From assembly GCA_001574975.1 (NCBI GenBank), contig KQ965828.1:1-64000 (forward strand): a stretch of DNA of 64,000 bases, in the 5' to 3' direction. Within the stretch, counting starts at the first letter, position 1. The number at the start of each line of letters is the position of its first letter. The position numbers and the translations under genes are program-made. The DNA comes from Gonapodya prolifera JEL478 (taxonomy: Eukaryota; Monoblepharomycota; Monoblepharidomycetes; Monoblepharidales; Gonapodyaceae). This document shows positions 11,835 to 26,038 of the stretch, piece by piece. The notes under the pieces are model-generated. The model searched no databases. It was not told the DNA's origin and saw only the letters and a program-made list of their open reading frames with translations.

Positions 11835-12025
11835 GCGTGCCCAACATTGCCTACAGCGGATTTAAGTTGAACGTATGGGACGTTGGGGGACAAAAGTCCA
11901 CCAGATCGTTCTGGAGGAAGTACTTTGAGAAGACGGACGTCGTGGTCTGGGTCGTTGACGCAGCTGATGGAGAGGAAAGGTTGAAGGAGTGTCGAAAGGA
12001 AATGGAGAGGGTTGTGACAGAGGAG
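11835..12025 (+). pseudogene. orphan internal exon of an ARL2-like small GTPase
   Basis: One exon-sized block translates as an ARL2-type (ARF-like GTPase) segment: YSGFKLNVWDVGGQKSTRSF, followed by a WRKYFEKTDVVVWVVDAAD stretch and ending at VTEE. The G3 motif WDVGGQ and the following interswitch/helix region are intact. It is flanked by a CAG on the left (11832-11834) and a GTGGGT donor-like site on the right (12026), as if copied as a whole exon. I could not find the P-loop (GLDNAGKT-type) or the NKQD and SA motifs in any frame within about 400 bases on either side. It is therefore a fragment and cannot make a working GTPase alone. The full-length source gene must lie elsewhere. Confidence 0.75.
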
Positions 12026-12029
12026 GTGG

Positions 12030-13436
12030 GTTCCGAGAAAGTGTCCTCCGTGTATCCTCCGTATTTTCGCCCGCTTTCCAAAGAATACTACAAGGATAAG
12101 GGAGAGTTCGAGAACGCGAAAATGTTACTTCATGATAGGGCACAAACTGAATGTGACAGCGGCGGCATACCATCTTGAGCGCCAGTCTCTAACCAGCTTT
12201 CCCAGAATTAGGCGGCGTCGGTTCGATGATCAAATTAACCTGTCGCCCCTCCCTCTCAGCGCTCATCTGGCGCCACACTTCTTGTTCTCGCAAATAAACA
12301 AGATCTACCATCTGCCCTCCCAGCTTCTACCATTTCCTCACTCCTTGGCCTGGACTCCCCAAATGCGCTTCCCGGCCACCACTGGACCGTGTGGTGTTGC
12401 TCGGCATACGACGGGCGTGTATTACGGGAAGCTATCGGGTGGTGCATTTCAGACGTGGGTGGGAGGCTGTTCCTGGTGGGTTGAGGGTTGTGGTGCGAAG
12501 ATTGGATGCGCTCCTCATTATGCGACAAGCGCTCTTTATCATACCTATCTGTTCCTGTAAATAATTTGTGCTGCATTGTGAAACTCACTCGAAATTGGGG
12601 GAATGAATCAATCAATTCTGAAAGTGCGTGTTCTCTTGTAATCCAAGCTCCGTTAAATTGTTTAGCAGCTGTCGGTGCAACCAAGGGTTCCGACGGTACC
12701 GCATTAGTTCTAGTTTCTCGTTTTCTTGAAAACTTGCGGAGATCTGGCAAGCAGGAGAATGTCACACATTCAACGAGAATAATTTTCACGCATCCGATCA
12801 ACCATCGTTCAAATTTCAAACAGCACAGAGAAGTGATTGTCTGTACATTCTATCAAATGTATCGCCGCGGTTACGACATCTATAAATTGCTCTACCACCA
12901 ACCCGCCATTCTTTAGGTCGCCCCGCGCCCAAGTATCATACACGAAACGCCTGCTGTGTATATGTAACGGGTGCAGAGCAAAACTGTGGGTAACCGCGAA
13001 GATTAAGACAACAACCTCTGACAATGACGTCCGAAGAAAAAGGTACCAAGGGGCTAAAGAAAAGAAAGGGGAAGTGAAAAGTTCGTGCTGATAGCCCAGA
13101 AGAAGACGTGAAGTACGGAAAAAAGGGTGTATGGAGACGAATATTCAGCGTGCAGAATGACAGTTAGCGCAAAATGACGGACGCCCTGTCCGAGAAAGCG
13201 CGCGCACGCTGAGGTATCAAAATTGTGTCCCTTCGATGTCTCCAATAAACCCAAGGCCGTCTAAATCCGCATTCCACGCCGTTATTGTACGAATCCAGGT
13301 ATCAACGCAAGTATAGTCCTCTACTCCAAACGATGAAAAAAGAAACCGATGTGAAAAACGCCCATCCACCATGCGCCGATGCAGTTCCAACACCAAAACC
13401 ACCGCATCCACATCGACGCTTTTACATGTAGTGAGA
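12030..13436. other. long intergenic region, nothing recognised
   Basis: About 1.4 kb between the ARL2 fragment and the end of the Ded1 gene. Short open frames exist on both strands, but none shows splice-consistent extension or a recognisable domain. The last ~150 bases before 13437 are the likely Ded1 3' UTR. Confidence 0.4.
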
Positions 13437-15834
<2,398 letters not shown>

Positions 15835-16215
15835 TCTAGGAAGGTGGGGTGGATGGGCGAATGACACGGCGTCAAGGGATAGTACGGAAACCGCAAACGG
15901 GAGGAACAAGTGTCAAAGGAAAAACGTTTGAGTTAGCACCGTTCTGTTTCGCAGCGTCCGTCCCGGCCGCAACGCTCACATTCGTGAAATGTGATAAAAA
16001 GGAAAAAATTGACTCCTGCGGACAAAGCTTTCTCAACCAAGGCTTGCAACGAAACTGATACAAAAAGCAAACGGGCAAAAACACGCTCTACGAAATTCTT
16101 CTATTCTTTATATCAATCATCTCTCACATCCTTCTTACACAACTATTCCTCCAAAACGGAACGGGTGAGTGGGGAGTGCAGCCAACGAAGGGCTCAGTCG
16201 CGGTCCACTCCATTA

Positions 16216-18396
16216 TCATGGGTCTGAGAGAATGATTCGGCGTCTGTTGGCAAGGTCGTCAATGTGAGACACGGGGTTCAATTGCGATGACCTGAAGACT
16301 ACCAACCGCACTGCCCCGTTGAACATCAAACCTGTGATCGGTGACGTGTGCTTCAACTGTATCCGCAAACGTATCCGTTCCTCTTCATAAGTGTGACCGT
16401 CCGGGGCTGGAGGATCAAATATATCCATCAGACCAATTACCAGAAACAAGAGAGTTCATTCGACATCAACTCATCAACAACTGGCAACTTCATAATCTCG
16501 TGAGAAATCGGACACAGGAAGGTTTCGACCCATTCAGGCTCGACGACCTGAAGAGGGGTCGGCACCGACGTCGGTATTGCGACCTGGGCCGCATCCATCG
16601 CGTTCAATACCCGTACGGCCTCACGAAGTTTCACACGTGCTCCCATAACGAGCCCCATGTCTTGAAAGTCTTGATCTTCCAGCAGTTCGAGTGTTGGCAG
16701 GTCAATCTGCTGTTCAACAAACTGGGGTATGTACTGAGAAAGACCCAATGTACTGAGAAAGACCCAATGACATGAAAAGTTCCTCAAGAGAGGCGGGTGG
16801 CTTTGACTGGGTGCTTGGAGCCGATGAATAGGTGAGGAGGACGAAGATGATGGTGGAGTGGGGGTGTTCGGGGAACCAAGTGAAAAGGAAAAGCTTGTTG
16901 ACTGAGTGGTCGGCAATCCCGCAGACGGTGGAAGCCCCACACGTCCAGTGCCAAAAGAAAACGAGTTGGGAGAAATAGAAGGGGCGTAGTTGCTTGAGTG
17001 CGCAGAGACCTCAGGCTCCGGTGCGGTTACAGCAGAGACACCACTCCCGGAAGACGATGACGCGGCAAAAGGGGTCGTGCAGACAAAGAAGCTACTGCTG
17101 AGATTTTCGTCGACGCCGTCGCAGAGACGAAACAGGTTGCGATCGAGGTGAAGGCGGGGCAGACAGGAGTTCTTGCAGGCTCCAATCTGCTGTGGCTGCT
17201 GTGACTTCTTCGACGCTGGGGGGTCCTTCTTGACCCACACGTGGCCACCCGAATGCGGACACTCGGACCCAACGCTGCAGCACCCATCTTCGCTCTTGCG
17301 GCATTTTTAGTGCCTTGCCAGACACCTATTTCGATACCAGGGTCGATTGTGTCAGTGAGATGGCCAAACGTGCACTTTATTCTTTTCCAGCATTTCCCCT
17401 AGACAGAGACGCGAAACTAAAAGGACGTTGGGGCGTGTATCAATCCGAAAGCTCCTCACCTGCTGGTAATATTTGAATAAAATCACCCTCCTCACGTCCT
17501 TTGGTTCAATAACCCAGTTCAAAGATGAGCTCGAGCTTGCAAGAGCCATTGTCGGGGCAGATGCGATGGGCTTCGACATCATTGGTGCAGTGCTGGGTCG
17601 GGCAGATGCCACAGTAGCACGAGGGACAGTTGGAGACGATGAGGCCTGTACAGCAGGCGCTTGTCCTGGAACAAGCATTGCGGCAACAGCAGGGGAGAAA
17701 CCGAGGCCCGGAGGAGCGGCAGTTGACGCTGGCTGCTGGGTTGGAAGAGTCCTGTCGGAGTTTGCCGACGCCGTGTTGCTGGCTCTGGTGGACCCTGCAG
17801 CAGCCCCGTATACCTGGGCAAACAATTCTTTCTCCTTCTCAAAGTCGAAATCGCCGTCCGTGTTCTGAAGCACGCCGTATTCTCTCATCTTCGCATCTTT
17901 AGCCGCGAGTTGTTCATCCATTTCTGGCTGCTGTTTGGCCTGAGCTGCTTTTCGCTTCGAAGTAATCGTCCTCCATTCTTGCTCCAGTCTCGCTCGGCCT
18001 GTGACCATTTTCGCGCAAGTTTTGAGCAGCTTGTCTCGCTCTTTGGCGAACAGATCCTGGCGGTTCAGTGCAGCCGCAACCAAACATCGAACCCGTACAC
18101 GCCATCGGGGTAGAAATTCCGCAAATGGGTGGTCCTTGATGAGGGCGAGGGTTTCAACAGGAATGAGTGCGCCCGAGTTGAGATCACCGTCGGTCTGAGG
18201 GAGGTGTTGTTGACCGCTTTTGCGCTGACCAGGCCTGAGGCCAAGACACGCGACCTCCTCAGCAGTGAGCTTGCTTTCTCCGGGTACCGTGATGATGAGC
18301 TGGTTTTGCGTAGGGGGGGTGATTGGCTTCGCGTCGTCTCGAAGAAAGCTATTGCAAAGCCCAATGTCGGGGATATGGCGATGAACGATGGTTCCT
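16216..18396 (-). CDS. SAM/U-box protein with non-canonical features, 5' end unresolved
   Basis: Probably a U-box E3 ubiquitin ligase. In gene order it reads: an exon from about 18396 to 17460 (HIPDIGLCNSFLRDD ..., a charged helical region near 17.9 kb, then Ser/Ala/Pro-rich to FKYYQQ); an intron 17399-17459; then 17398 onward with a Cys-rich stretch (GKCWKRIKCTFGHL), a Ser-rich linker, a SAM domain at about 16760-16590 (FLSTLGLSQYIPQFVEQQID), and a U-box beginning WVETFLCPISHEIMKLPVV. The U-box resumes at 16406 with APDGHTYEEERI and ends at 16216. Three oddities occur. The best-fitting intron, 16407-16474, begins with AT rather than GT. A five-base A run (plus 17304-17308) needs one more base to keep the Cys-rich frame open. 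An in-frame TGA lies just upstream of 18396. It may be decaying, misassembled or unusually spliced. Confidence 0.6.
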
Positions 18397-18399
18397 CTG

Positions 18400-19436
18400 C
18401 AGAATCACAGTCGGGGATCAGTTCGGAGGGAGTCCAGCGAAGTGTATTGCACACGGTGCATGGGAAGATTGGACAGGCCAGGGAAGAAGGAATCAACGGC
18501 AAACCACCATACTTCGTGGACACGCATTCACTCCTTCAATGCCGCATGAGGGCCCACAGAATTAGAATGCGAGTTTCCCGCTCTCGCTGCCGACTCTTCC
18601 GGAGAATCGTGAGGAGACCCATCACAAAGTGTTGGTGGGAAGGGCTTTGGCTTGAAGTTGATCGGATTTGATGGAACAAAACGAAAATACTTCGACGTAT
18701 CTCGGTTGGAAATGGAGCCAGACAAATGCAAATCACCTTCAGTACACTAATATATTTTTCTTTACTGGCGGCGTACCGCACGCTACATCGAACAGATACA
18801 TATGTGCGAAACAGGATAACGCAACTAGAAAACTTCATGTTGAACACTCTACGGTAGAACTAATGAAAAAGTCGGTGGGTCACAATGACCTGATTCATCA
18901 TTTTCACGTCCAGCCGATATACAGGCCTTTAACATGCTGGAGTCAAATGGCCTTTCTAAAGCTTTACGGACGCCAAATTTGACATAATTCCTTACTTCCA
19001 AAGTAAAGGTTTGGTCGCTTGTTGAACCTTTCTGTCAAGCACCCCCGTTCCACCAACACAACTCGACTCGAGCGCCACTTTTCCCCCAACCTCGCCTATC
19101 CGGCTCAACACGGAGCATTAGATGCCAAGTGAGACGGTCAATCGGACTTGGCTGTGATTTGGTGAGCCCACCCTTGCCGGTCTTGCCGGTCGATGTTTGT
19201 TATGTAAGGGATTGCGTTCTGACACATCCACTCTCGGGGAAAAGTCGCGTATATCCTCGTATCCTGCGAATCGAAGAAAGCACCGCTCTGTGAAAGATAC
19301 TGGGCTCTAACGGCGTTACCGGGTGGAAAGTCTCCCCGAGTGGGCTTCGATTGGAACAGATTGGTTAGCGTCCTGTTGTTGGCGCCCAAGGTGAGAGCTT
19401 CCGGACGATGGAAGTCTACAGTTATGGTATTGCATC
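18400..19436. other. intergenic region between divergent genes
   Basis: About 1 kb between the unresolved 5' end of the minus-strand SAM/U-box gene and the plus-strand kinase. The first ~150 bases contain a minus-strand frame (starting near 18535, MRVHEVWWFAVDSFF) in the same phase as the U-box gene's first exon but separated by TGA; it could be upstream coding sequence. I see nothing else in the rest. Confidence 0.4.
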
Positions 19437-22400
19437 ATGGAAATCGTACCCGTTCCACATGATGGGTGGTATCCCGATGTGGATATGTTGCAATCAGTTG
19501 CCTATAAGAAGTTTGTTCACAGCAGTTCCGCTCGTGGAACCAACAGAGGTATCGCCGCGCGTGATACTTGGGGAATTCTTCAGATTGCAAGAGAGCGTGT
19601 CTATTTTCGGTCAGGGCGCGAACAGAGCGAGCGAGAGGAGCTGGTAACATTCTGCCAACTAACACCGTCTTTCGACACTTTAGCGATGAAACACCGAAGC
19701 AGAAGCGATAGTATCACTCAACCAAGGCTCACCGGCTCAACGAGTGCAGCTACGGTTTTCTCTCGGGCGAGCACCGCAAGTTCAGTTACCACCGTAATCA
19801 TGGGAAACGGTTCTCCGGGATCTTATGATTCCAGTACAGGACAACCTCCCAGTAAACGGATTCTTTATGCTTCCGGAGAAGATCTTGCTGCAGGGGGGAG
19901 TCCGGAATGTTGGGCTGAGGGTGACAACGGCTCGTATCTTCTGGATAGCTACTACACTTCCGAAAAGTTGGGCCAAACCGGAGACGGAGAGGGCCAACCG
20001 GGAAGCCTTCGTAATGGAGTTTCTCCGAACAGGTCGAATCAGCAAGCTCACAACGGGCGTCCACGTGCATCGTCTGCATCTCCCTCTCGCCTTCGCATTT
20101 CCGGAGCTCGAAATACCAGTGCATCTTTGGGGTATCAACGTGATCAAAATCCTCTGGCATCTCGACAAACGGGTGCTCCTGTGCCATATCAGCCTCAGTA
20201 CCTTCCGCCAGAGCCAGGAGCTCCATTTTCCTCTACCTCGCCCCTCTCTCCAGAGTCTCCTTTCTCAGACAGCTCCGATTCTGTCATGGAAGCACTTTCC
20301 AAAGAAACACCGTTTTATGAGAGAGGGTGGATCAACCAGCTGATATCTGAACCTTCAAAGGAAGACCAACAAGAGTCACTGCGGAGAAATACACGGAATG
20401 GGGAAACCGAAACCTCATTGTCAGCTGCGAAAATTAGTGCTCCACGAGAGCAAATCAGAATGGAATCGTCAAAGGCTCCTCGTTCAGACTCACATGGGAG
20501 TTTGGGAGCATGGCGGGACCCAAACCACCAAAGCGCGCGCTCTCCAAATTTGAAAGCAGCATCCACGAATCATGGAAGTAGTGCTTCTTCACTCCCTGAA
20601 CGAGAAATCCCTGTTAGAGAAAATGGTCGACCATCACCAGGGGGTTCCAACCCACTGGGCAGACCCACTGGCGTTGTCAGGCAAACCGGGGCCTCTCCCG
20701 AATCCACATCCTCGGAGCGATCGGCACCGACCACAAGCACGATCGTTTCCCCGTATGTTACAGCCGCCCTAGCATCTCAACAGAATGGTTCCACTAAGCT
20801 GCCAAAATCGGCGAGTGGGCAGTCCATCACGACGTTCTCAACAACAACAACAATAGCTGCACGGCACGAGGCGTCGCGGACCATCAATGGACAAGCTTCA
20901 CCATTAAGTGGAAGTCAAGGTCCAGTATATGGACGGCAGACATCAAACGGGACGACGGCTTTGTCGATGTTGAACCCGGCGGCTCAGCTACCCCCTTCAC
21001 GTTCATTCCTCGATTCTCTCGCCGCCGACTACCCTACTGATGCCCCTTTCATTCATTCACAGAGCAACTTCAATACGCCAATGGGATTGCAACACCAATC
21101 CCATCGACCCTCAGATGAGTCTGCATTGTCATCAACCTCCGAAGGGTCTTCCGTTCGCCACACAAATCGATATCTCGCCGATTATCACCGTTTTTCCGAT
21201 ACTTCTGCCGACGAGTCATCTCTTGATGGGTCTCGATCCCGCAGTAGGCCTGCATTTCACCACCGCGCAGACTCCGACGAATCCCTTATGTACCCAGCGA
21301 GGCATTCCGTGATTTCGGATTCGGGCGCCTCATCGCTAAGTGCTTTGGTACCCAGCCCTCTCGCACCCTCCCCTCTTCCCTCCCATACACGAACTCTGAG
21401 CGAATCTATGGGATCAAATTACTCGCTGGAAGCTCCGGAATTAGTTTCCGGAGTGTCACGAGAGAACGTGGAACTTTCTGGGTTGCTTCAAATCGCACCC
21501 CATCTTGCTCATCAAGCATATCTTGCTCGCTATTCAAATGATCTCAGAGAAATGGGGACTCTTGGATCCATTGGATCCCTGTACTCGTCAACATCCTCTA
21601 GTACGATGGACTCGATGATATCATTGCCTTTGCCACCACGTCGTGTCACAACTCCTCCCAACTTGTCGGCGTACTATTCGGGGATATCTCCGGAACGCTC
21701 CGCTCCACCATTTCGATCCGCGGTAAGCCGAGACGCGTCCCAAGCCACTGTTCAACTTCCATCGCAGGGACGTGTCAATTCTGATATTTCGAGTGGCTTA
21801 GAAGAACAGAATCGGCAGTACAAAGCTGTTGCTGCCACTTGGCACATCGGCGCGGCTGTCGCGCAACACCCGATCTCCTTTCCGCCGATCGAGAGCACGG
21901 CTGCTGCGGTGAGCCTCATGGCGTCCCCCCTCCATGGCTACGGTGAATTCGGATTTGATGTTAGACCGTCGGTCGATTCAAACGGGAGCATGTACCAATC
22001 ACCCAATGGAGATAGAACGACGCAACCTCGACTCCCCATTTCCAGATATCGCGCGACAACCAGCATGGATTTTGACCGAGATCCGGACGATCCGAATTTC
22101 CCCCAGCGACGCTCATACATCGAGCTCACGCCACGAAGATCATCAGTTGCACTCACAGGGACAAGTTCCGCGACAGTGATGTTCCCTCAAAATGACTATA
22201 ATATGACGCGAACAACTCTTTCTGAACGCCATGCCGAAATTCTCTTTGGCTCTCCTGTGAGAGTCCCCGCGGCAGTTTTGACAGAGACCACATCGCCAAC
22301 CTCAAGCTCCATTGTATTCGGAAGGCGACCAAGTCAACCAGCTTTGCCCGTTGTGCCACCAACCCCTTTACGTATTGCGGTTGCCACGGCCACATCGGTA

Positions 22401-25381
22401 ATGCTAGGGGAAGATGAGCACTTGCGACAACGCCGTACCGTGATCTTTAGTCGACATCTGGATAAGCATGTTGATCCCAGTTCTGGACGAAAGTGTATCA
22501 ACGGATACTCTATCGTACAGGAAGTCGGACGGGGCGTAAACGGGAAGGTCAAAGTTGGAATCGACTTGCGCACAGGGTCTCAAGTTGCGATCAAAGTTGT
22601 GCCCCGCTCACCAGCAAAAAAGTCAGTCAATCCACGAATGCGTATGCTTGCCCATCTTATGGAGGACAGTCGAGAGACCGGGACATTTAGATTGGAGGAC
22701 CTTCTGCACCAAGCCCGCATTAAGAGAGAAGTCGAGGTCCTTGCTATGGCTGCTGATGCTGGGGGTGACCGCATCATAGGATTGCGAGAAGTTGTGGATG
22801 ACCCATCAAGTCCAAAGGTTTACATCGGTGGGTCCTGATCAAATGCGAAAAGCACTTAACTCTGTATTTACGACGATATATCTTTGCCCTCGAGTTCTGG
22901 ATTATGCCGCACAGGGTGCGCTCAAATGGAGCGATGACTTGGCGGACCCTCCTCGACCTTTTTGGTCTGAGAAAACGGCGAGACCACTTTGGCGGGATTT
23001 ACTGGAAGGCGTCGCATTTTGTGAGTTTCCGCGATATCACTTCCAGTCTGAACCAAGACCTGATAAATGTCAAACCCATCCAACACAATAGTGCACTACT
23101 TTGGGATCGCCCATCGGGATATAAAGCCCGCTAATCTCTTGATAGGCCAAGATAACCGACTCGTTCTCTCGGATTTGGGAAGTTCCTGTTATCTCAGACA
23201 TGCTCCAGCTGTTTCGTCCACGCGTCCTCGAACAGCTGTCGTTGTTTATCAGACCACCCAGACTAGCGACATTGATACTGCGACTACAGCAACTCTCGAT
23301 CTCGATGATGAGCTAGCCCACGGCGCAGGTACTCCTGCCTTTCTTCCCCCGGAGGCTTGTTACGGGCTTGATAGTGACGGTCGTATCAGCATTGAGACGG
23401 TGCGTGCGAGCGCGAGCCTGACACGATCGAGACCGGGAATGGTAGCGGGGGATGTTTGGGCCTGTGGTGTCACACTGTACTGCATCGCATTTGGAAAGTT
23501 ACCCTTCGCTGGAGCGAACATTTGGGATGCATACAGAGCAGTTGGGATCCAAGCGTGAGAGTTGCCATGTTTGCTCACTGCTCTCATCTTACAACACACG
23601 AACTGCAAACTAGGCCTTCGTTCAACCATGGTCCCGACGTCCTTCCTCCTACACCGCAGTTGGTGCACCTGCTTTCTCGCCTCCTGGAAAAGGACCAAAG
23701 TCGACGAGCGACTCTTAAGGAAGCCGCTTTTCACGAATGGACGGTCGCCGACCTTGACGAGATTGGTGTTCGTGAATGGGAGGCGCGGATTGGCAGGTGG
23801 TTCGTGGACCCAAGTTTAAGGATGCGACAGTGGGAGGAAAAGGGACCCGAAGTGCGTGTCAGAAGGGTTGAACTTGCAACCGTGGTTCTGATTCTCGGTC
23901 GCTTATCTTTCCATCATAGCCCACATCGATTGGATCTCGACTTCGGAATTTCTTTGGATTGCCAACGAAGAATGCAAAGAAAGGGAAAGCTGGACCAGCT
24001 GATAGTGAGTTTGTTTGTTCCTGGACAATTTCCATCAGAGCTCAAATATCGTGTGATTGTTACTCGTGCAGCTATTCCCGATGGACCTCACACCATATCC
24101 GCAGTAGAGCTTTCAAAACTTTCGACATCAATCAGTCCCTCCAGGGAACGTTCCGGCATGGTCAAAGCCCTCTCAGCAGTGGGTTCAAAGTTGAAGTCGG
24201 ATGCGGACATCTCGATGCCAGATTCGGGTCCCGCGCAAGCTCCCCAAGAGAGACCTCCCCAAAAGAGTCTTTCCGCCTTCTTCCGAAGATCCATGAAAGT
24301 AGATGACGCTGTTGCTGCTGCAGTGATGGAACAGATTAATGGAGTTGGAAACCATGGCGCTGCACCGTCTTCGACGAAACTCAAGTCAGCTCAGGAATCC
24401 CCCAGCCGATCAAAAATACTGGGAGAGTCACCGTCTCGGAGCAGAAAGCTGGGGAGTGCCGCATCAGGCGAAGCCGTGGATTCCGACAGGAATGTTGGTG
24501 TTACACCAGATTTGCAGAACACATCAACGCCGCCTCCGCGATTTAATCGACCGAAATCTACGTGGCGCAACTCATTTTTGGGTGGCATTGTTGCCGACCA
24601 GCGACCTCCAATTTCGAGTGATCATTCTCGAACACCACTTGTGCATGCACCAGCCTCGAGTTCGCAATCGACAGTGCGAGCTACAGTGCCTCCACCGATA
24701 TCGGCGGCACCTAAGGGATTCCGCAAGTATCTGTGGAGACCAAAGAGCTTAGCGAACTTGAGGCATGCAGAGATCGACGTGTCTGGTCCGCCATCGGAAG
24801 TGTCTCCGCGTAATTCGCAGACGATGATTGTTAGGTCCAGCACGGCACCGAGTGATGCTAGTTTACCACCTCCCAGCGCAGCAGCAGTGGCGTCACTGGG
24901 AGAGTCGCAATCGAAAATGACCTATTCGGATTTGTCCGGCAGACAGGCTCCGGCAGGACCGAATGTTGGCGGACAGTCTCCTATTTCGCAATACTCGGAG
25001 CTTTCAGGGCAAATGAGGCAGAGCTCCTACTCTAAAACATCTGGGGATCGTCCCAAAAGTACGCCGTGGCACTGGACACATGGACGACCATCGTCTGCAG
25101 ACGACGATGTCGATTTCGAGGAGTGGGCCGAGAGGATGACCAGGAAGGAGGAAGAACTTTTGGATGAGAACGTACCCGACGCAAGCAATCTCCGAAGGCA
25201 CGCCTCGTTGACCGCAGAGGTGTTTCAACAGCTGACAGGAGAACGGATGCAAGATTACAATGATGCTCTGGACGGGAAACGATCTCCAAATGCTCACACG
25301 GATCATGATGACTTGGTTTCGCGTGAACAGCGTCGCAGGACTGCGTGGGAGGATGAAAGTCGTGGGTACTACAGGTCGTGA
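19437..25381 (+). CDS. large CaMKK/SNF1-activating-type Ser/Thr kinase
   Basis: Exons 19437-22827, 22895-23020, 23092-23554 and 23614-25381 join into one frame of 1,915 residues. ATG 19686 (MKHRSRSDS) is an equally good start and would give 1,832. About 1,000 N-terminal residues are Ser/Pro/Thr-rich and disordered. The kinase domain starts at YSIVQEVGRGVNGKVKVG, with the ATP Lys in VAIKVV. A basic insert follows before the alpha-C helix, as in CaMKKs. Then come HRDIKPANLL (split by an intron just upstream), SDLGSS in place of DFG, GTPAFLPPEACYG as P+1 loop and APE-equivalent, and GDVWACGVTLYCIAFG. The insert and GTPAF loop resemble CaMKK/Ssp1/Sak1-type kinases that activate AMPK/Snf1; this is inference. 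The C-terminal 600 residues are again low complexity. DLG for DFG occurs in some active kinases. Confidence 0.8.
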
Positions 25382-26038
25382 GGCATGCTGGGGACGTAAC
25401 GTTCGGATTTTGGCTTCTGAACACTTTATGCAGTACGAAAATGCATTGACGTCTTACTTGATTTGATTGATGTATACGGATGTGCACGGATGTGCACGGA
25501 TGTAGAACGGGGAGGCATTCTGGGAATGAACACTAAGCATTATGGAGTTTCTGTTTTGTACCTGTACTCTAGCATACCTATGTTTGATATCGTTGTTATA
25601 AGTACGAAGTAGTACTAGTACGAAGCAAATATGTTCAAATTACATTGAATGCGGACATTCGCTCGAGTTTTAGTTCGAGGAAGTTCGAGGCCATTTTGAA
25701 TTATAGCCGGTCCACATCCGCCGATAGGATTATATCCCAGAACCAAGACTGCAGAAAAGGACAAAATGCTAACTTATAAAACTGGTCCTTTTAAATGATC
25801 AAATATGGGTGGATGTCGGGCAGAATTTCAAACACACCGCTGTTCGCTGCGCCACCACACAATCTTCCTTCGATCGCCAGTTCGAGTCTACAAGGGGCTT
25901 TTAAATGCTGCAGTCAGCAGATTGAGACGTAGCGGAAGTGGGGCAGGAGGATCCTCCGGATGTCCGGAATGAGTTTGAGGGTGAAGAAGCATTGGAACAT
26001 CCGACCCCTGCTGTGAGGGCGGACAGTTAAATTCAGCG
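25382..26038. other. intergenic region
   Basis: About 650 bases between the kinase stop and the first recognisable exon of the WD-repeat gene. It includes a 10-bp tandem repeat (25471-25503) and AT-richer sequence near 25540-25800. The start exon of the WD-repeat gene is probably inside, perhaps around ATG 25970-25980, but I could not fix it. Confidence 0.35.
25471..25503. repeat. 10-bp tandem repeat, about 3.3 copies
   Basis: The unit TGTGCACGGA is repeated with the first copy slightly changed (TGTATACGGA), followed by a partial unit. It is too short and has no spacers, so it is a plain microsatellite-like repeat just downstream of the kinase gene. Confidence 0.8.

Noticed and set aside
25471-25503. 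Tandem 10-mers as part of a CRISPR array
   Set aside because: No spacers, only about three copies, and a eukaryotic setting.
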